64,000 nucleotides of DNA, from NCBI RefSeq assembly GCF_030758295.1, contig NZ_CP132335.1:1898412-1962411 (forward strand). The letters are read 5' to 3'. Positions 54,413 through 64,000 of this stretch are shown here, one piece after another. Each line of letters begins with the position of its first letter. Within the stretch, counting starts at the first letter, position 1. The notes beneath the pieces were generated by a model. The model was not told where the DNA came from, searched no databases, and saw only the letters and a program-made list of their open reading frames with translations. The translations under genes were made by a program, and so were the position numbers. The DNA is from Pararhizobium sp. IMCC21322 (GTDB lineage Bacteria; Pseudomonadota; Alphaproteobacteria; Rhizobiales; GCA-2746425).

Positions 54413-55522
54413 ATGTTTTTGAAAAAAATTATGAAGACGGCGCGTATCATCCACCGCTGGGTAGGCGCGTCTCTGGCAGTATTGCTCATTCTTGTCAGCG
54501 CAACGGGAACGTTGCTGATCTGGAAAAATACATATCTGGGCTTTGTGTTTCCTCAAAGTGCATTGGCGTTCGAACGCAGCATTGAGCCCATGGCAACAAT
54601 CGCCTTATCGGCTGATGCGGCCTTTGGGGAAGCAGCCATAAGTCGGATCGAGTTTGGTGATCAAAGCTTTGGCCTCAGCAAAGTCTATCTGGTGGATAAA
54701 CGCTCTGCCTTTATCGCACCTGATGGACAAATTCTTGCCGTTTGGGAGCCTAATGGGCGGTTTGAAGATTGGTTGCTCGACCTGCATCATCGCTTGCTGA
54801 CGGGAACCATTGGGCTTTACATCATCGGCTTTACAGGCATTGCTGCACTTGTGTTGATAGGTGCAGGTTTGATCGCCTATTGGCCGGCCCGGCGCACCTG
54901 GAGATCGGGTCTGGCGCTACGTAGTCTCAAGCGTGCTGAGCTCTTGCGCCTGCACCGCAACACCGGGATATTGCTGGCGCTGCCGATTGCTGCTGTGATC
55001 CTTGCAGGTGTCGTTCTGACGTTCCCCGAAACATCACGCGCGGCATTCTTCTGGCCCTATGAAAATGATGACAGCTATGGTCAGAATTTTGGCGATGGTG
55101 TTGACGCTGTAAGCGGCAGCAGCGAAACCTCATGGCCAAAAGTTCTGGCGCGGGCCGCATCCGTTTTCCCCGGTGCCGAGATCACCGGTCTCGCCTGGCC
55201 CCAAGGAACCGGTGTGAAGCGCGTCTTAATCCGTGAGAGCGGCGAGTGGGCCGAGCACGGCAACAGCTCCGTCCACATCACGGATTATGACGGCTATATG
55301 GATTTACGCATTGATGCGCGCACCTTGCCGATTGGCGAAAAATCATACAATTTTTTGGGGGATCTGCACCGCTCTCACTTGGGAGGTTGGGTATATAATA
55401 TCATCCAAACACTCATCGGTCTGGGCCTGATCTGTCTCGGTGTTATTGGTCTGATATCATTTATAGGCGCGCGTTTTTCATTTTCTTCGCCGCAGCGATC
55501 TACATACAAAAAAGCGCGGTAG
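54413..55522 (+). CDS. PepSY-associated TM helix protein (putative membrane reductase)
   Basis: A 369-residue membrane protein. It begins IIHRWVGASLAVLLILVSATGTLLIWK, the first helix of PepSY-TM proteins, and has further helices near 145, 195 and 340. The paired histidines in DLHHRL, LHRNTG and DLHRSHLGGW are typical of heme- or iron-linked members such as ferric-siderophore reductases. A later start at 54431 is possible. It is divergent from the DUF6152-HupE cluster, which suggests a common role in metal reduction and uptake; that is inference. A terminator overlaps its stop codon. Confidence 0.85.
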   Translation: MFLKKIMKTARIIHRWVGASLAVLLILVSATGTLLIWKNTYLGFVFPQSALAFERSIEPMATIALSADAAFGEAAISRIEFGDQSFGLSKVYLVDKRSAFIAPDGQILAVWEPNGRFEDWLLDLHHRLLTGTIGLYIIGFTGIAALVLIGAGLIAYWPARRTWRSGLALRSLKRAELLRLHRNTGILLALPIAAVILAGVVLTFPETSRAAFFWPYENDDSYGQNFGDGVDAVSGSSETSWPKVLARAASVFPGAEITGLAWPQGTGVKRVLIRESGEWAEHGNSSVHITDYDGYMDLRIDARTLPIGEKSYNFLGDLHRSHLGGWVYNIIQTLIGLGLICLGVIGLISFIGARFSFSSPQRSTYKKAR

Positions 55523-55540
55523 CCGAGGCTCCGCGCTTTT
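55510..55540. terminator. bidirectional intrinsic terminator between PepSY gene and leuC
   Basis: AAAAGCGCGG (55510-55519) pairs perfectly with CCGCGCTTTT (55531-55540) across an 11-nt loop. The hairpin includes the end of the PepSY gene (stop 55520-55522) and provides U-runs in both directions, so it also ends the convergent leuC. Confidence 0.85.
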
Positions 55541-55563
55541 CCGTTATTTAAGTGATTGAAGAA

Positions 55564-56970
55564 TTATTTCCACTCACGAATGTCAACAAAATGCCCGGCA
55601 ATCGCGGCCGCTGCGGCCATCGTCGGGGACACGAGATGCGTGCGGCCCTTGAAGCCCTGACGGCCTTCAAAATTGCGGTTTGACGTTGACGCGCAGCGCT
55701 CTTCCGGCTTCAGTTTGTCGGCATTCATGGCCAGACACATGGAGCAGCCAGGCTCGCGCCAGTCAAATCCAGCATCCTTGAATATCTTGTCGAGGCCTTC
55801 CGCTTCCGCCTGTTCCTTCACGAGGCCGGAACCCGGTACGATCATGGCATCGACGGTGGCTGCAACCTTGCGACCACCAATAACGGAGGCGGCGGCGCGC
55901 AGATCTTCAATGCGGCCATTGGTGCAGGAGCCAATGAACACCCGATCCAAGGTGATATCCGTCATTTTGGTACCCGGTGTCAGACCCATATAGGCCAGTG
56001 CCCGTTCCTTGGAGGAACGTTTGTTGTCGTCTTCGATCTCTGCCGGGTTCGGCACAATGCCGGTAATGGAAACAACATCTTCAGGGGAAGAGCCCCAGGA
56101 CACGATCGGTGGCAGCTTGGCAGCATCCAGTTTGATGATTTTGTCGAAATGTGCGCCTTCGTCGGTTATGAGTGTGTTCCAATAAGCAACAGCTGCATCC
56201 CATTCCGCGTCTTTTGGCGCGCGTGGACGACCTTTCAGATATTTGTAGGTTTTCTCATCTGGTGCGATGAGCCCAGCGCGGGCACCACCTTCAATGGTCA
56301 TGTTGCAGACCGTCATACGGCCTTCCATGGACAATGCGCGAATGGCTTCGCCAGCGAATTCAATCACGTGTCCAGTGCCACCAGCGGTGCCGATTTCACC
56401 GATGATTGCCAGAATGATATCTTTTGCTGTTACCCCTTCGGGCAGTTCGCCATCCACCTGAACCAGCATGTTCTTGGCTTTTTTCTGGATCAGTGTCTGT
56501 GTTGCCAGCACATGCTCAACTTCGGAGGTACCGATGCCGTGGGCCAAAGCGCCAAAAGCACCATGTGTGGAGGTGTGGCTATCTCCGCACACAATGGTCG
56601 TGCCGGGCAGGGTAAAACCCTGCTCAGGTCCAATGATGTGGACAATGCCCTGACGGATATCGCGTTCGGAGTAATAATCGATCTCGAACTCGGCTGCGTT
56701 TTGGGCCAGCGTGTCCACCTGCAACTTGCTTTCCGGATCGTCAATGCCTTTGGACCGGTCAGTGGTTGGTACATTGTGATCAACCACGGCCAGTGTTTTC
56801 TGCGGCGCGCGGACCTTGCGGTTGGTCATGCGCAGGCCTTCAAAAGCCTGAGGACTTGTCACTTCATGCACAAGGTGGCGGTCAATATACAAAAGGCAGG
56901 TACCGTCATCCTGCTCATGCACCAGATGGTCATTCCAGATCTTGTCGTAAAGTGTTGTAGGCGCGCTCAT
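55564..56970 (-). CDS. leuC: 3-isopropylmalate dehydratase large subunit
   Basis: A 468-residue aconitase-type iron-sulfur enzyme of leucine synthesis; with LeuD it isomerises 2-isopropylmalate to 3-isopropylmalate. The cluster cysteines are in IGSCTNGR and [10 protein letters not shown]. The active-site motifs [32 protein letters not shown] are intact. leuD is not in the window. leuC stands alone here between the PepSY gene and rplS, with the rplS terminator upstream, so it needs its own promoter. Confidence 0.98.
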   Translation of the reverse strand: MSAPTTLYDKIWNDHLVHEQDDGTCLLYIDRHLVHEVTSPQAFEGLRMTNRKVRAPQKTLAVVDHNVPTTDRSKGIDDPESKLQVDTLAQNAAEFEIDYYSERDIRQGIVHIIGPEQGFTLPGTTIVCGDSHTSTHGAFGALAHGIGTSEVEHVLATQTLIQKKAKNMLVQVDGELPEGVTAKDIILAIIGEIGTAGGTGHVIEFAGEAIRALSMEGRMTVCNMTIEGGARAGLIAPDEKTYKYLKGRPRAPKDAEWDAAVAYWNTLITDEGAHFDKIIKLDAAKLPPIVSWGSSPEDVVSITGIVPNPAEIEDDNKRSSKERALAYMGLTPGTKMTDITLDRVFIGSCTNGRIEDLRAAASVIGGRKVAATVDAMIVPGSGLVKEQAEAEGLDKIFKDAGFDWREPGCSMCLAMNADKLKPEERCASTSNRNFEGRQGFKGRTHLVSPTMAAAAAIAGHFVDIREWK

Positions 56971-57069
56971 ATCGTGTGTCTCCGAATGCGGAATTTCATA
57001 TCTATATGTGGTTTGGACCCAGTGCCCGTCAAGTTGTTCCCATCGGTCCTTGTGAACAAATTGCCGAAC

Positions 57070-57095
57070 AAAAAAGGCGGCTTGTAAGCCGCCTT
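57070..57095 (-). terminator. intrinsic terminator of rplS
   Basis: AAGGCGGCTT (57074-57083) and AAGCCGCCTT (57086-57095) are a perfect 10-bp stem. On the minus strand the hairpin is followed by TTTTTT, so it ends the rplS transcript. Confidence 0.85.
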
Positions 57096-57142
57096 CGTCT
57101 GTCTGTCAGCAGCCAGCCATATCGGCGAGCAATCCAACAGGC

Positions 57143-57634
57143 CTATTCTGCGGCGGCTTCCGTTGCAGCAGCCTCGGATGCGGCAGCTTCCTTGGCAGCA
57201 GCTTTTTCAGCTGCAACAACGGCCTTGGCAGCTGAAACAACATTGCGCTGTTCCTCATTGAGGTTTTTGGCGCGGGCATTGCTGGCCTCAACGATACGGG
57301 CAGATTTACCGCGACGATCACGCAGATAGTAAAGCTTTGCACGGCGCACCTTACCACGGCGGATGACCTCAACACCCTCAACGAGTGGAGAATAAACCGG
57401 GAATACACGTTCCACACCTTCACCGTAGGAAATCTTACGCACAGTGAACGTTTCGTTGACGCCACCACCCTTGCGAGCAATACAAACGCCTTCATAGGCT
57501 TGTACACGGGTCCGTGTACCTTCGGTCACACGTACATTCACTTTGACAGTGTCACCGGGGGAAAATGTTGGCAACTTGCGCTGCGCTTCAATAGCATCAG
57601 CCTGCTCTTTTTCGAGCTGTTCAATAATATTCAC
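57143..57634 (-). CDS. rplS: 50S ribosomal protein L19
   Basis: A 163-residue ribosomal protein. The family core is complete: [73 protein letters not shown]. Translation probably starts at GTG 57634 ([13 protein letters not shown]) after AAGGTG; the frame opens 16 codons earlier. Beyond residue ~125 there is an alanine/glutamate-rich tail not present in E. coli L19. The gene is about 3 kb from trmD, with three other genes between, unlike the usual rpsP-rimM-trmD-rplS order. Confidence 0.97.
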   Translation of the reverse strand: MNIIEQLEKEQADAIEAQRKLPTFSPGDTVKVNVRVTEGTRTRVQAYEGVCIARKGGGVNETFTVRKISYGEGVERVFPVYSPLVEGVEVIRRGKVRRAKLYYLRDRRGKSARIVEASNARAKNLNEEQRNVVSAAKAVVAAEKAAAKEAAASEAAATEAAAE

Positions 57635-57910
57635 GAGAGCACCTTCTTGATTGCATCTTGTTTTGGTTTGTCTCTTGTCCACACCCAGAGCGCCCGGCTG
57701 ATCCCAAAACCTTCACGGTTCAGGCCAGCTCACTTGCAATGATTTTGTAAAATCCACAAGCTTGTCGGGCGAATACGCCACGAACTGGTTTCTTTGCATT
57801 GATCAAAGATGCGCGCGATGTACACCAGCTCTGCGGTTTTGTCGAGCCTAAACGGGTGGATTTCACCGCTGATTGTGCCGAAGAGATATTGTCCGCTTTG
57901 CAATGCGGGA

Positions 57911-58726
57911 TCAAATAAAGTCTGAAAATGCCTTTAAAGCTGTCTGCGGGCTTTCCAACTGTGGCAAATGCCCGACCCGGCTCATGGTTTCAAACCGATT
58001 TTGGCCAATCAGTCTATGAAGCTCTTTGCCGCGTTCAATTGGAATCCAGGGGTCGTCTTCACCCCAAACGATTTTGACCGGGCATCGAATATCGCCAAAC
58101 AGCGGTTCGACCTCCGCTGTGTATTTCTCATCGGCCAGAGCGAACTGTCGGTAAAAACTGCTGGCACCTTCATTTGTTAGCCATGGTGCGGCAAGATTTT
58201 CAAAGTCAATTCGCGGAATCTCGTTGACAAGCGCACCCTGAATATAGGCTTCGACAATTGCTTTATGAATGTGAGATGGCAAACCTTCAAACGCATCAAC
58301 ATGTTTGCCAACGTGATCAAAGAATTCCGAGCCCCAGGGGCGCATGGCAACGACGTTCATAAGGACATAGCGTTCAAAATCGCATCCATGAAGAAGATGC
58401 GCCCGTAGGGTTGTCGCGCCTCCAAAATCATGGGCAATCACCGTTGGACGATTTATGCCCCAATGCGCAAGCATCTCGACAAATATTTCACCCTGAACGT
58501 CCAGAGAGGTGCGTTGGTCGCTCTTTTTTTCTGATTGCCCGTAACCCGGCATATCATACCAATGCACCTTGTAAGTCTTGGCGAGTTGCGGAATGAGGCG
58601 ATGCCAGGAATAGGATGACCAGGGCCATCCATGAGCCAGAATTAAATCAGGCCCCTCTCCACAACGACCGGCAGAGACCCGACCAGCAGATGTTTGATAT
58701 TCCTCTGTCAATTTCCATTCCAACAT
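57911..58726 (-). CDS. alpha/beta hydrolase, epoxide-hydrolase/dehalogenase-like
   Basis: A 271-residue alpha/beta-hydrolase. The oxyanion loop is HGWP (32-35), and the nucleophile position is aspartate D100 in VIAHDFGG, as in epoxide hydrolases and haloalkane dehalogenases rather than serine esterases. The acid is in WGEDDPW and the catalytic histidine in RVGHLPQ. ATG 58726 has AGAGG upstream; TTG two codons earlier is less likely. It is divergent from the dehydrogenase gene at 58943. The substrate is unknown. Confidence 0.9.
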   Translation of the reverse strand: MLEWKLTEEYQTSAGRVSAGRCGEGPDLILAHGWPWSSYSWHRLIPQLAKTYKVHWYDMPGYGQSEKKSDQRTSLDVQGEIFVEMLAHWGINRPTVIAHDFGGATTLRAHLLHGCDFERYVLMNVVAMRPWGSEFFDHVGKHVDAFEGLPSHIHKAIVEAYIQGALVNEIPRIDFENLAAPWLTNEGASSFYRQFALADEKYTAEVEPLFGDIRCPVKIVWGEDDPWIPIERGKELHRLIGQNRFETMSRVGHLPQLESPQTALKAFSDFI

Positions 58727-58890
58727 ATTCAATCCTCTGGCCAGGCGGTCCGATCTTAAGCTACGTGATCAATTGACTTTGTGGTAGCCGAGAATTCTGC
58801 AACTCTGAAGGCCACGACCTGGCTTTCAAAGCTGAGCAGTATTACGGTCAGGCGGTCAGCAATCGCACGCACACATCGCCCAGATATTTA

Positions 58891-58930
58891 TTGATATCTA
58901 TTGAGATCTTTTGAGACTTTTTGAGACCTG
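58891..58930 (+). repeat. four tandem 10-bp repeats before the dehydrogenase gene
   Basis: TTGATATCTA, TTGAGATCTT, TTGAGACTTT and TTGAGACCTG follow each other without gaps at 58891, 58901, 58911 and 58921. The last runs into the ribosome binding site (GGAGGG) of the gene at 58943. A 10-bp period places all copies on one face of the helix. Confidence 0.85.
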
Positions 58931-58942
58931 GAGGGTCCGATC

Positions 58943-59953
58943 ATGAAAGCCGTTGCACTGAAACACTATCTTCCCATTGATGATCCCAATGCGTTTCTGG
59001 ATGTGGAATTGCCCACGCCTGAAGCCACCGGTCGTGACCTTCTGGTTTCCATCAAGGCCGTGTCCATCAATCCGGTTGATACAAAAGTCCGCAAGCCGAA
59101 GGATGGTGTGGAAGACCCGCCCCGAATTCTTGGCTGGGATGCCAGCGGTATTGTCGAAGCTGTCGGGGATGGTGTGACGTTATTTAAGCCGGGCGATGAG
59201 GTTTATTATGCCGGGGATATCACCCGGTCCGGCTCCAACGCCGAGTATCAATTGGTTGATGAGCGTATCGTTGGCAAGAAACCAAAAAGTCTCAATTTTG
59301 CGGAAGCTGCAGCGTTGCCGCTGACAACGATTACCGCTTACGAATCGTTTTTTGACCGTCTTGGTATTGATCGCGATGGCGCGGATAAAGGGCAGTCGGT
59401 TCTGATTATCGGCGCCGGTGGCGGTGTTGGTTCAATCGGTATCCAACTCGCCAAGGCTGCAGGACTTATTGTTATCGCCACAGCCTCTCGCCAAGAGACG
59501 TCAAATTGGGTGAAAGAGCTTGGCGCGGACCATGTGGTCAATCACCGCGAGCCAATGGTTGAACAAGTCCGCGCGCTCGGGTTCCAGCATGTTGATCACA
59601 TCGCAATTTTCAACGATATGCGCCATTGGGAGACCGCAGTGGAACTGATCCGCCCGCAAGGTGGCATTGTGACAATCGATGATACTGATCTACCCATGCC
59701 AATGGCCGGAATGAAGTTGAAAGCTGCCAGCCTGCATTGGGAACTCATGTTCTCGCGCGCTATGTTTGAAACACCGGATATGATCGAGCAGCATAATCTG
59801 CTGAATTATGTGGCTGATGAAATTGACGCCGGGCGCATTCGCACAACGCTGAACGAAGTTTTGACACCTATGAATGCTGAAAACATCCGCACAGCTCATG
59901 CGCTGATTGAGACCGGCCAAGCCAAAGGCAAGATCGTCGTTCAGGCGTCATAA
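58943..59953 (+). CDS. zinc-type alcohol dehydrogenase-like / quinone oxidoreductase (MDR superfamily)
   Basis: A 336-residue medium-chain dehydrogenase. The N-terminal catalytic domain has SINPVDTKVRKP and LGWDASGIVEAVGDGVTLFKPGDEVYYAG. The Rossmann domain follows with GAGGGVGSIGIQLAKA near 155. The structural and catalytic zinc cysteines are missing, so it is of the zinc-independent NADPH:quinone oxidoreductase type despite common zinc-binding labels. Four 10-bp repeats lie in its promoter region. Divergent alpha/beta hydrolase upstream may share regulation. Confidence 0.92.
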   Translation: MKAVALKHYLPIDDPNAFLDVELPTPEATGRDLLVSIKAVSINPVDTKVRKPKDGVEDPPRILGWDASGIVEAVGDGVTLFKPGDEVYYAGDITRSGSNAEYQLVDERIVGKKPKSLNFAEAAALPLTTITAYESFFDRLGIDRDGADKGQSVLIIGAGGGVGSIGIQLAKAAGLIVIATASRQETSNWVKELGADHVVNHREPMVEQVRALGFQHVDHIAIFNDMRHWETAVELIRPQGGIVTIDDTDLPMPMAGMKLKAASLHWELMFSRAMFETPDMIEQHNLLNYVADEIDAGRIRTTLNEVLTPMNAENIRTAHALIETGQAKGKIVVQAS

Positions 59954-59993
59954 CCGCAAAGCGGTCAACGATCAGGCATCGCTAAAAAATACG

Positions 59994-60440
59994 CTAAGAG
60001 AGAGTTTTCTCAAAATAGACACGGTTGAAACCGGCCTCCTTGCGACGGCCGGTTTCAACATAACCAAGATGTTGATAGATGGAGAGATTATCCGCCATTT
60101 TCTCATTTGTATAAAGTTCAACAGCTCCAAGCCCCAAGCGGCGCGCTGTCTGCTCACACAGGCTGATCAAGGCGCTGCCAATCCCTTTGCCTGCGGCACC
60201 AGGATGAACGGCTACATTTTCCAAAAACATATTGTTCTGGCGCTGGTAAAACACGATGAAACCTTCGACCACCCCGGTTTCGTTGTCTGCAACATGAACC
60301 CAGCCATTTGAAATCTGTGATCGAAAATCAGCGAACATTGGCGCTGGGGCTTTGCCGATCAGGGCGACGTATTGTCGGTAGGCTGCCTCGGCACAAAGCC
60401 GAATTGCTGTCTCATCCGTGGCAATAGCCTTGCGCAGCAT
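59994..60440 (-). CDS. GNAT family N-acetyltransferase
   Basis: A 148-residue acetyltransferase. The acetyl-CoA loop is VAVHPGAAGKGIGSALI, preceded by NNMFLENV; the C-terminal YQHLGYVETGRRKEAGFNRVYFEKTL is also typical. I choose ATG 60440 with TGAGG upstream, 8 nt after the trmD stop; ATG 60473 inside trmD is an alternative. It is the last gene of the ffh-to-trmD minus-strand run. The acceptor is unknown and may be a small molecule or a protein N-terminus. Confidence 0.9.
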   Translation of the reverse strand: MLRKAIATDETAIRLCAEAAYRQYVALIGKAPAPMFADFRSQISNGWVHVADNETGVVEGFIVFYQRQNNMFLENVAVHPGAAGKGIGSALISLCEQTARRLGLGAVELYTNEKMADNLSIYQHLGYVETGRRKEAGFNRVYFEKTLS

Positions 60441-60447
60441 GTGGGCC

Positions 60448-61158
60448 TCAGGGGCCTTTGTCAGGCGCGTCATCATCCGACAACAAATCGGGTCGTCTTT
60501 CACGGGTTAGCTGGATCGCCTGATCACGCCGCCAACGCGCAACAGCGCCGTGATCACCGGATGTCAATACATCGGGAATGGATGCGCCTTCCCAGTCGGC
60601 TGGCCGCGTGTAATGCGGATATTCCAGCAAGCCATGTTCAAAGCTCTCATCCTCCCCGGAAGCCTTAGCGCCCATCACACCCGGTATGAGACGGATACAG
60701 GCATCCAGCAGGGCAATGGCTGCCACTTCACCGCCGGACAAAATGTAATCGCCGATGGAGATCTCTTCCAGATTACGTCCATCGATGACCCGTTGATCAA
60801 CACCCTCAAATCGGCCACAGACAATAACAACGCCAAGACCTGAAACAAGGTCGCGAACCCGGCGCTGCGTCAGTGGTTTGCCGCGCGGGCTCATCATCAG
60901 GCGCGGTCGGGTATCTTCGGCGTCAGCGGTGGAATCAATCGCCTTGCCCAGAACATCGGCTCGCAAAACCATACCGGCACCACCGCCGGCAGGTGTGTCA
61001 TCAACGGTGCGGTGCTTGTCGGTTGCAAAATCTCGTATGTTGACGGTCTCGCAGTCCCACAGACCCTTTTCAAGAGCGCGGCCCGAGAGGCTGGCCCCTA
61101 ATGGGCCTGGAAACATGTCCGGGTAGAGTGTCAGGATTGAAGCGCGCCAGCCGGCCAC
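60448..61158 (-). CDS. trmD: tRNA (guanine37-N1)-methyltransferase
   Basis: A 236-residue SPOUT methyltransferase that makes m1G37 in tRNAs and prevents frameshifting. The knot region shows [12 protein letters not shown] and [34 protein letters not shown] lies in the N-terminal half. The start is GTG 61158, 3 bases after the rimM stop. A downstream GNAT gene may be cotranscribed. Confidence 0.97.
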   Translation of the reverse strand: MAGWRASILTLYPDMFPGPLGASLSGRALEKGLWDCETVNIRDFATDKHRTVDDTPAGGGAGMVLRADVLGKAIDSTADAEDTRPRLMMSPRGKPLTQRRVRDLVSGLGVVIVCGRFEGVDQRVIDGRNLEEISIGDYILSGGEVAAIALLDACIRLIPGVMGAKASGEDESFEHGLLEYPHYTRPADWEGASIPDVLTSGDHGAVARWRRDQAIQLTRERRPDLLSDDDAPDKGP

Positions 61159-61160
61159 AG

Positions 61161-61724
61161 CTAAATATCCTTTTTCGCGGCTGGATCGTCCTCTGACGGA
61201 TCCTCGTCCAAAAGACCTGGCAGGTCCGCCAATTTTACGAATCCACCGGCGATATCGACAATTGGAACAGCAGCCAGACTGAAGGGGATCATGAGTGTTT
61301 CTCCCTCAGAAGGCGCAATTTCAAGTATGTCCCCGGCACCGAAATCATGGACTGCCGAAACAGTCCCAAACACAGTTCCATCGGCTTGCTGAACATCAAG
61401 TCCTTCAAGGTCAATGTGGTAGAACTCGTCAGCATCAGGCTCGGGAAGTTTGTCGCGGCTGATATAGAGCCGTGTATTTTTCAGCGCTTCTGCCGCGCTA
61501 CGGTCATGCACACCATCAAGGGTGCAGACGAAAACCGTTTTGGCCGGTCGCGACTTACTGATTGTGTAGGAATGTCCGGCAGCACTCTGCAACGCGCCAT
61601 AGGCGGTCAGGGCTGCCGGATCATCAGAATGCAGCTTGATGCGCACTTCGCCTTTAACGCCGCTGGCGGCCCCGATCTCGGCGATCAGGACCATACCATC
61701 TGGCGTTTTTGGCTGAATGCGCAT
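61161..61724 (-). CDS. rimM: 16S rRNA processing protein
   Basis: A 187-residue ribosome maturation factor for the 30S head. The N-terminal barrel has [22 protein letters not shown] and the C-terminal PRC-barrel has [12 protein letters not shown] and [14 protein letters not shown]. Six bases separate it from rpsP. The last ~20 residues are acidic ([14 protein letters not shown]). Confidence 0.96.
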   Translation of the reverse strand: MRIQPKTPDGMVLIAEIGAASGVKGEVRIKLHSDDPAALTAYGALQSAAGHSYTISKSRPAKTVFVCTLDGVHDRSAAEALKNTRLYISRDKLPEPDADEFYHIDLEGLDVQQADGTVFGTVSAVHDFGAGDILEIAPSEGETLMIPFSLAAVPIVDIAGGFVKLADLPGLLDEDPSEDDPAAKKDI

Positions 61725-61730
61725 TTTGCG

Positions 61731-62147
61731 TTATTCAGCAGCGGCTTCTTCAGCCGCTGGCTCTTCGGCAGGTGCTTCTTCAGCAGGCGCAGCAGCAGCA
61801 GCGGCAGCTTCTTCAGCAGCGGCAGCTTTTTCAGACGCACGCTCTTCAGCTTTTTTGCCAGGCTTGGCTTTATTCGGGTTGTTACGCGCTTCGCGTTTGG
61901 CGATACCCGCTGCGTCCAGAAAGCGCAGAACGCGATCTGTTGGCTGGGCACCATGATCAAGCCAATGCTTGGCGCGGTCAGCGTCCAAAACGATGCGGTT
62001 TTCATCGTCCTTGGCCAGAAGCGGGTTGAACGTGCCGATTTTTTCAATGAAACGGCCATCGCGCGGCGCACGAATGTCGGCAATTACGATTGAATAAAAA
62101 GGACGTTTCTTAGAGCCAGCACGGGCCAGACGAATTTTAACAGACAT
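61731..62147 (-). CDS. rpsP: 30S ribosomal protein S16
   Basis: A 138-residue protein with the S16 core in the first ~80 residues ([47 protein letters not shown]). A long tail follows, starting with basic residues ([10 protein letters not shown]) and ending in alanine/glutamate runs. E. coli S16 has 82 residues, so the tail nearly doubles the protein. It leads the rpsP-rimM-trmD set. Confidence 0.97.
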   Translation of the reverse strand: MSVKIRLARAGSKKRPFYSIVIADIRAPRDGRFIEKIGTFNPLLAKDDENRIVLDADRAKHWLDHGAQPTDRVLRFLDAAGIAKREARNNPNKAKPGKKAEERASEKAAAAEEAAAAAAAPAEEAPAEEPAAEEAAAE

Positions 62148-62223
62148 TTTAGTTTCCTTAGGTGTTTTGGGTGTGTTTTAAATTATGAGTTCAGAGTTCT
62201 TCTGAAATCTTTTGGAGATCGGA

Positions 62224-62239
62224 GCCGATAAATATCGGC
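62224..62239. promoter_or_regulatory. palindrome/hairpin upstream of rpsP
   Basis: GCCGATA (62224-62230) and TATCGGC (62233-62239) are perfect reverse complements around AA. It lies 77 nt before rpsP and 51 nt after the chorismate mutase stop. Without a T-run it could be a leader hairpin or an operator. Confidence 0.4.
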
Positions 62240-62289
62240 GGTGAAAATCAACCGTTCTGTCTCAAGGCGAGGGATCGTCTGCATCACAG

Positions 62290-62609
62290 TCACGTCCTCA
62301 ACGCCATATGGTTCTGGATGACTTCGCGAATGATGAAGTTCAAAAATTTCTCGGCAAATTCGGCATCAAGGTCTGCATCCAGCGCCAGCTTGCGCAACCG
62401 CTCAATCTGTCGCTGTTCCCGGTCAACATCGGACGGTGGCAAATCATTTTTCGCTTTCAAAATACCGACCCGCTTTGTGCATTTAAAGCGCTCGGCCAGC
62501 ATGTTGATCACCGCTGCATCAATATTGTCTATGGAACCGCGAATGGAATTCAGCTCTTCAAGAGCTGCAGCATTTTCAGCCTCAAGGGTCGGATCGGATG
62601 CCTGGGTCA

Positions 62610-62613
<4 letters not shown>
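62290..62613 (-). CDS. chorismate mutase (AroQ type)
   Basis: A 107-residue all-helical monofunctional chorismate mutase that converts chorismate to prephenate for phenylalanine and tyrosine. The first helix has LNSIRGSIDNIDAAVINMLAERF and the second ILKAKNDLPPSDVDREQRQIERL, with the conserved R, K and D/E-R positions. The ATG overlaps the ffh stop (ATGA), so it is translated with ffh, an order known from rhizobia. Confidence 0.93.

Positions 62614-64000
<1,387 letters not shown>

Noticed and set aside
56149-57087. 312-residue plus-strand open frame opposite leuC
   Set aside because: Antisense shadow of the well-conserved leuC gene; its product shows no family motif.
61347-62093. 248-residue plus-strand frame across rimM and rpsP
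   Set aside because: Its FFSSGSFF-like repeats are the antisense of the A/E-rich S16 tail; not a gene.

Overview
The window is a chromosomal segment of an alphaproteobacterium, most likely from the Hyphomicrobiales (Rhizobiales) or a close neighbour. The main evidence is the run pmbA, inositol-phosphatase-like, DUF4170, MsbA-type exporter, DUF374 acyltransferase, waaA, lpxK, DUF2093, plus DUF6101, an endonuclease-type MutL and a UvrB with a long basic N-terminal extension. Base composition is moderate (roughly low-to-mid 50s % GC by eye). I saw no tRNA, rRNA, CRISPR array or prophage. Family names are from memory of the families and from visible motifs; no database was searched.

Layout. 1-3.3 kb: end of a LysR regulator, then a minus-strand CUT2-type ABC uptake operon (ATPase, permease, binding protein) whose binding protein looks like LuxP; two perfect palindromes lie in its promoter region. 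4.0-24.9 kb: mostly housekeeping: ileS-lspA-lipoprotein, mutL, an SDR, ubiA, purD, a patatin-like lipase, tadA, rluB-rsmD, DUF6101, then the pmbA-to-lpxK block for envelope and lipid A/Kdo assembly. 24.9-32.8 kb: DUF2093, a MATE exporter, a minus-strand group sbtA-sbtB-CPA2 antiporter (bicarbonate uptake, PII-like regulator, K+/H+ antiport), and uvrB.

32.9-45.5 kb is the accessory part. A flavodoxin-fold NAD(P)H oxidoreductase is broken by a one-base frameshift. A six-bladed PD40 protein and a sugar uptake/catabolism locus (AKR, VOC, LacI divergent from a CUT1 ABC transporter, a second VOC protein and a sugar-phosphate isomerase-like protein) share an identical 17-bp LacI-type operator 6.2 kb apart. 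Two IS5-family (IS427-like) insertion sequences, both with damaged transposase genes, and a pocket of small unknown genes lie between the two operators.

45.5-55.5 kb: NhaP-type antiporter, an aminoglycoside-phosphotransferase-like kinase, PhzF, TetR with an SDR, then a five-gene minus-strand membrane/periplasmic cluster (DUF6152, two DUF6644 paralogues, HupE/UreJ permease, membrane-anchored protein) facing a PepSY-type membrane protein; I read it as a possible metal-handling system. 55.5-64 kb: leuC, rplS, an alpha/beta hydrolase, a zinc-type dehydrogenase, and the translation cluster ffh (cut by the window end), chorismate mutase, rpsP, rimM, trmD and a GNAT acetyltransferase.
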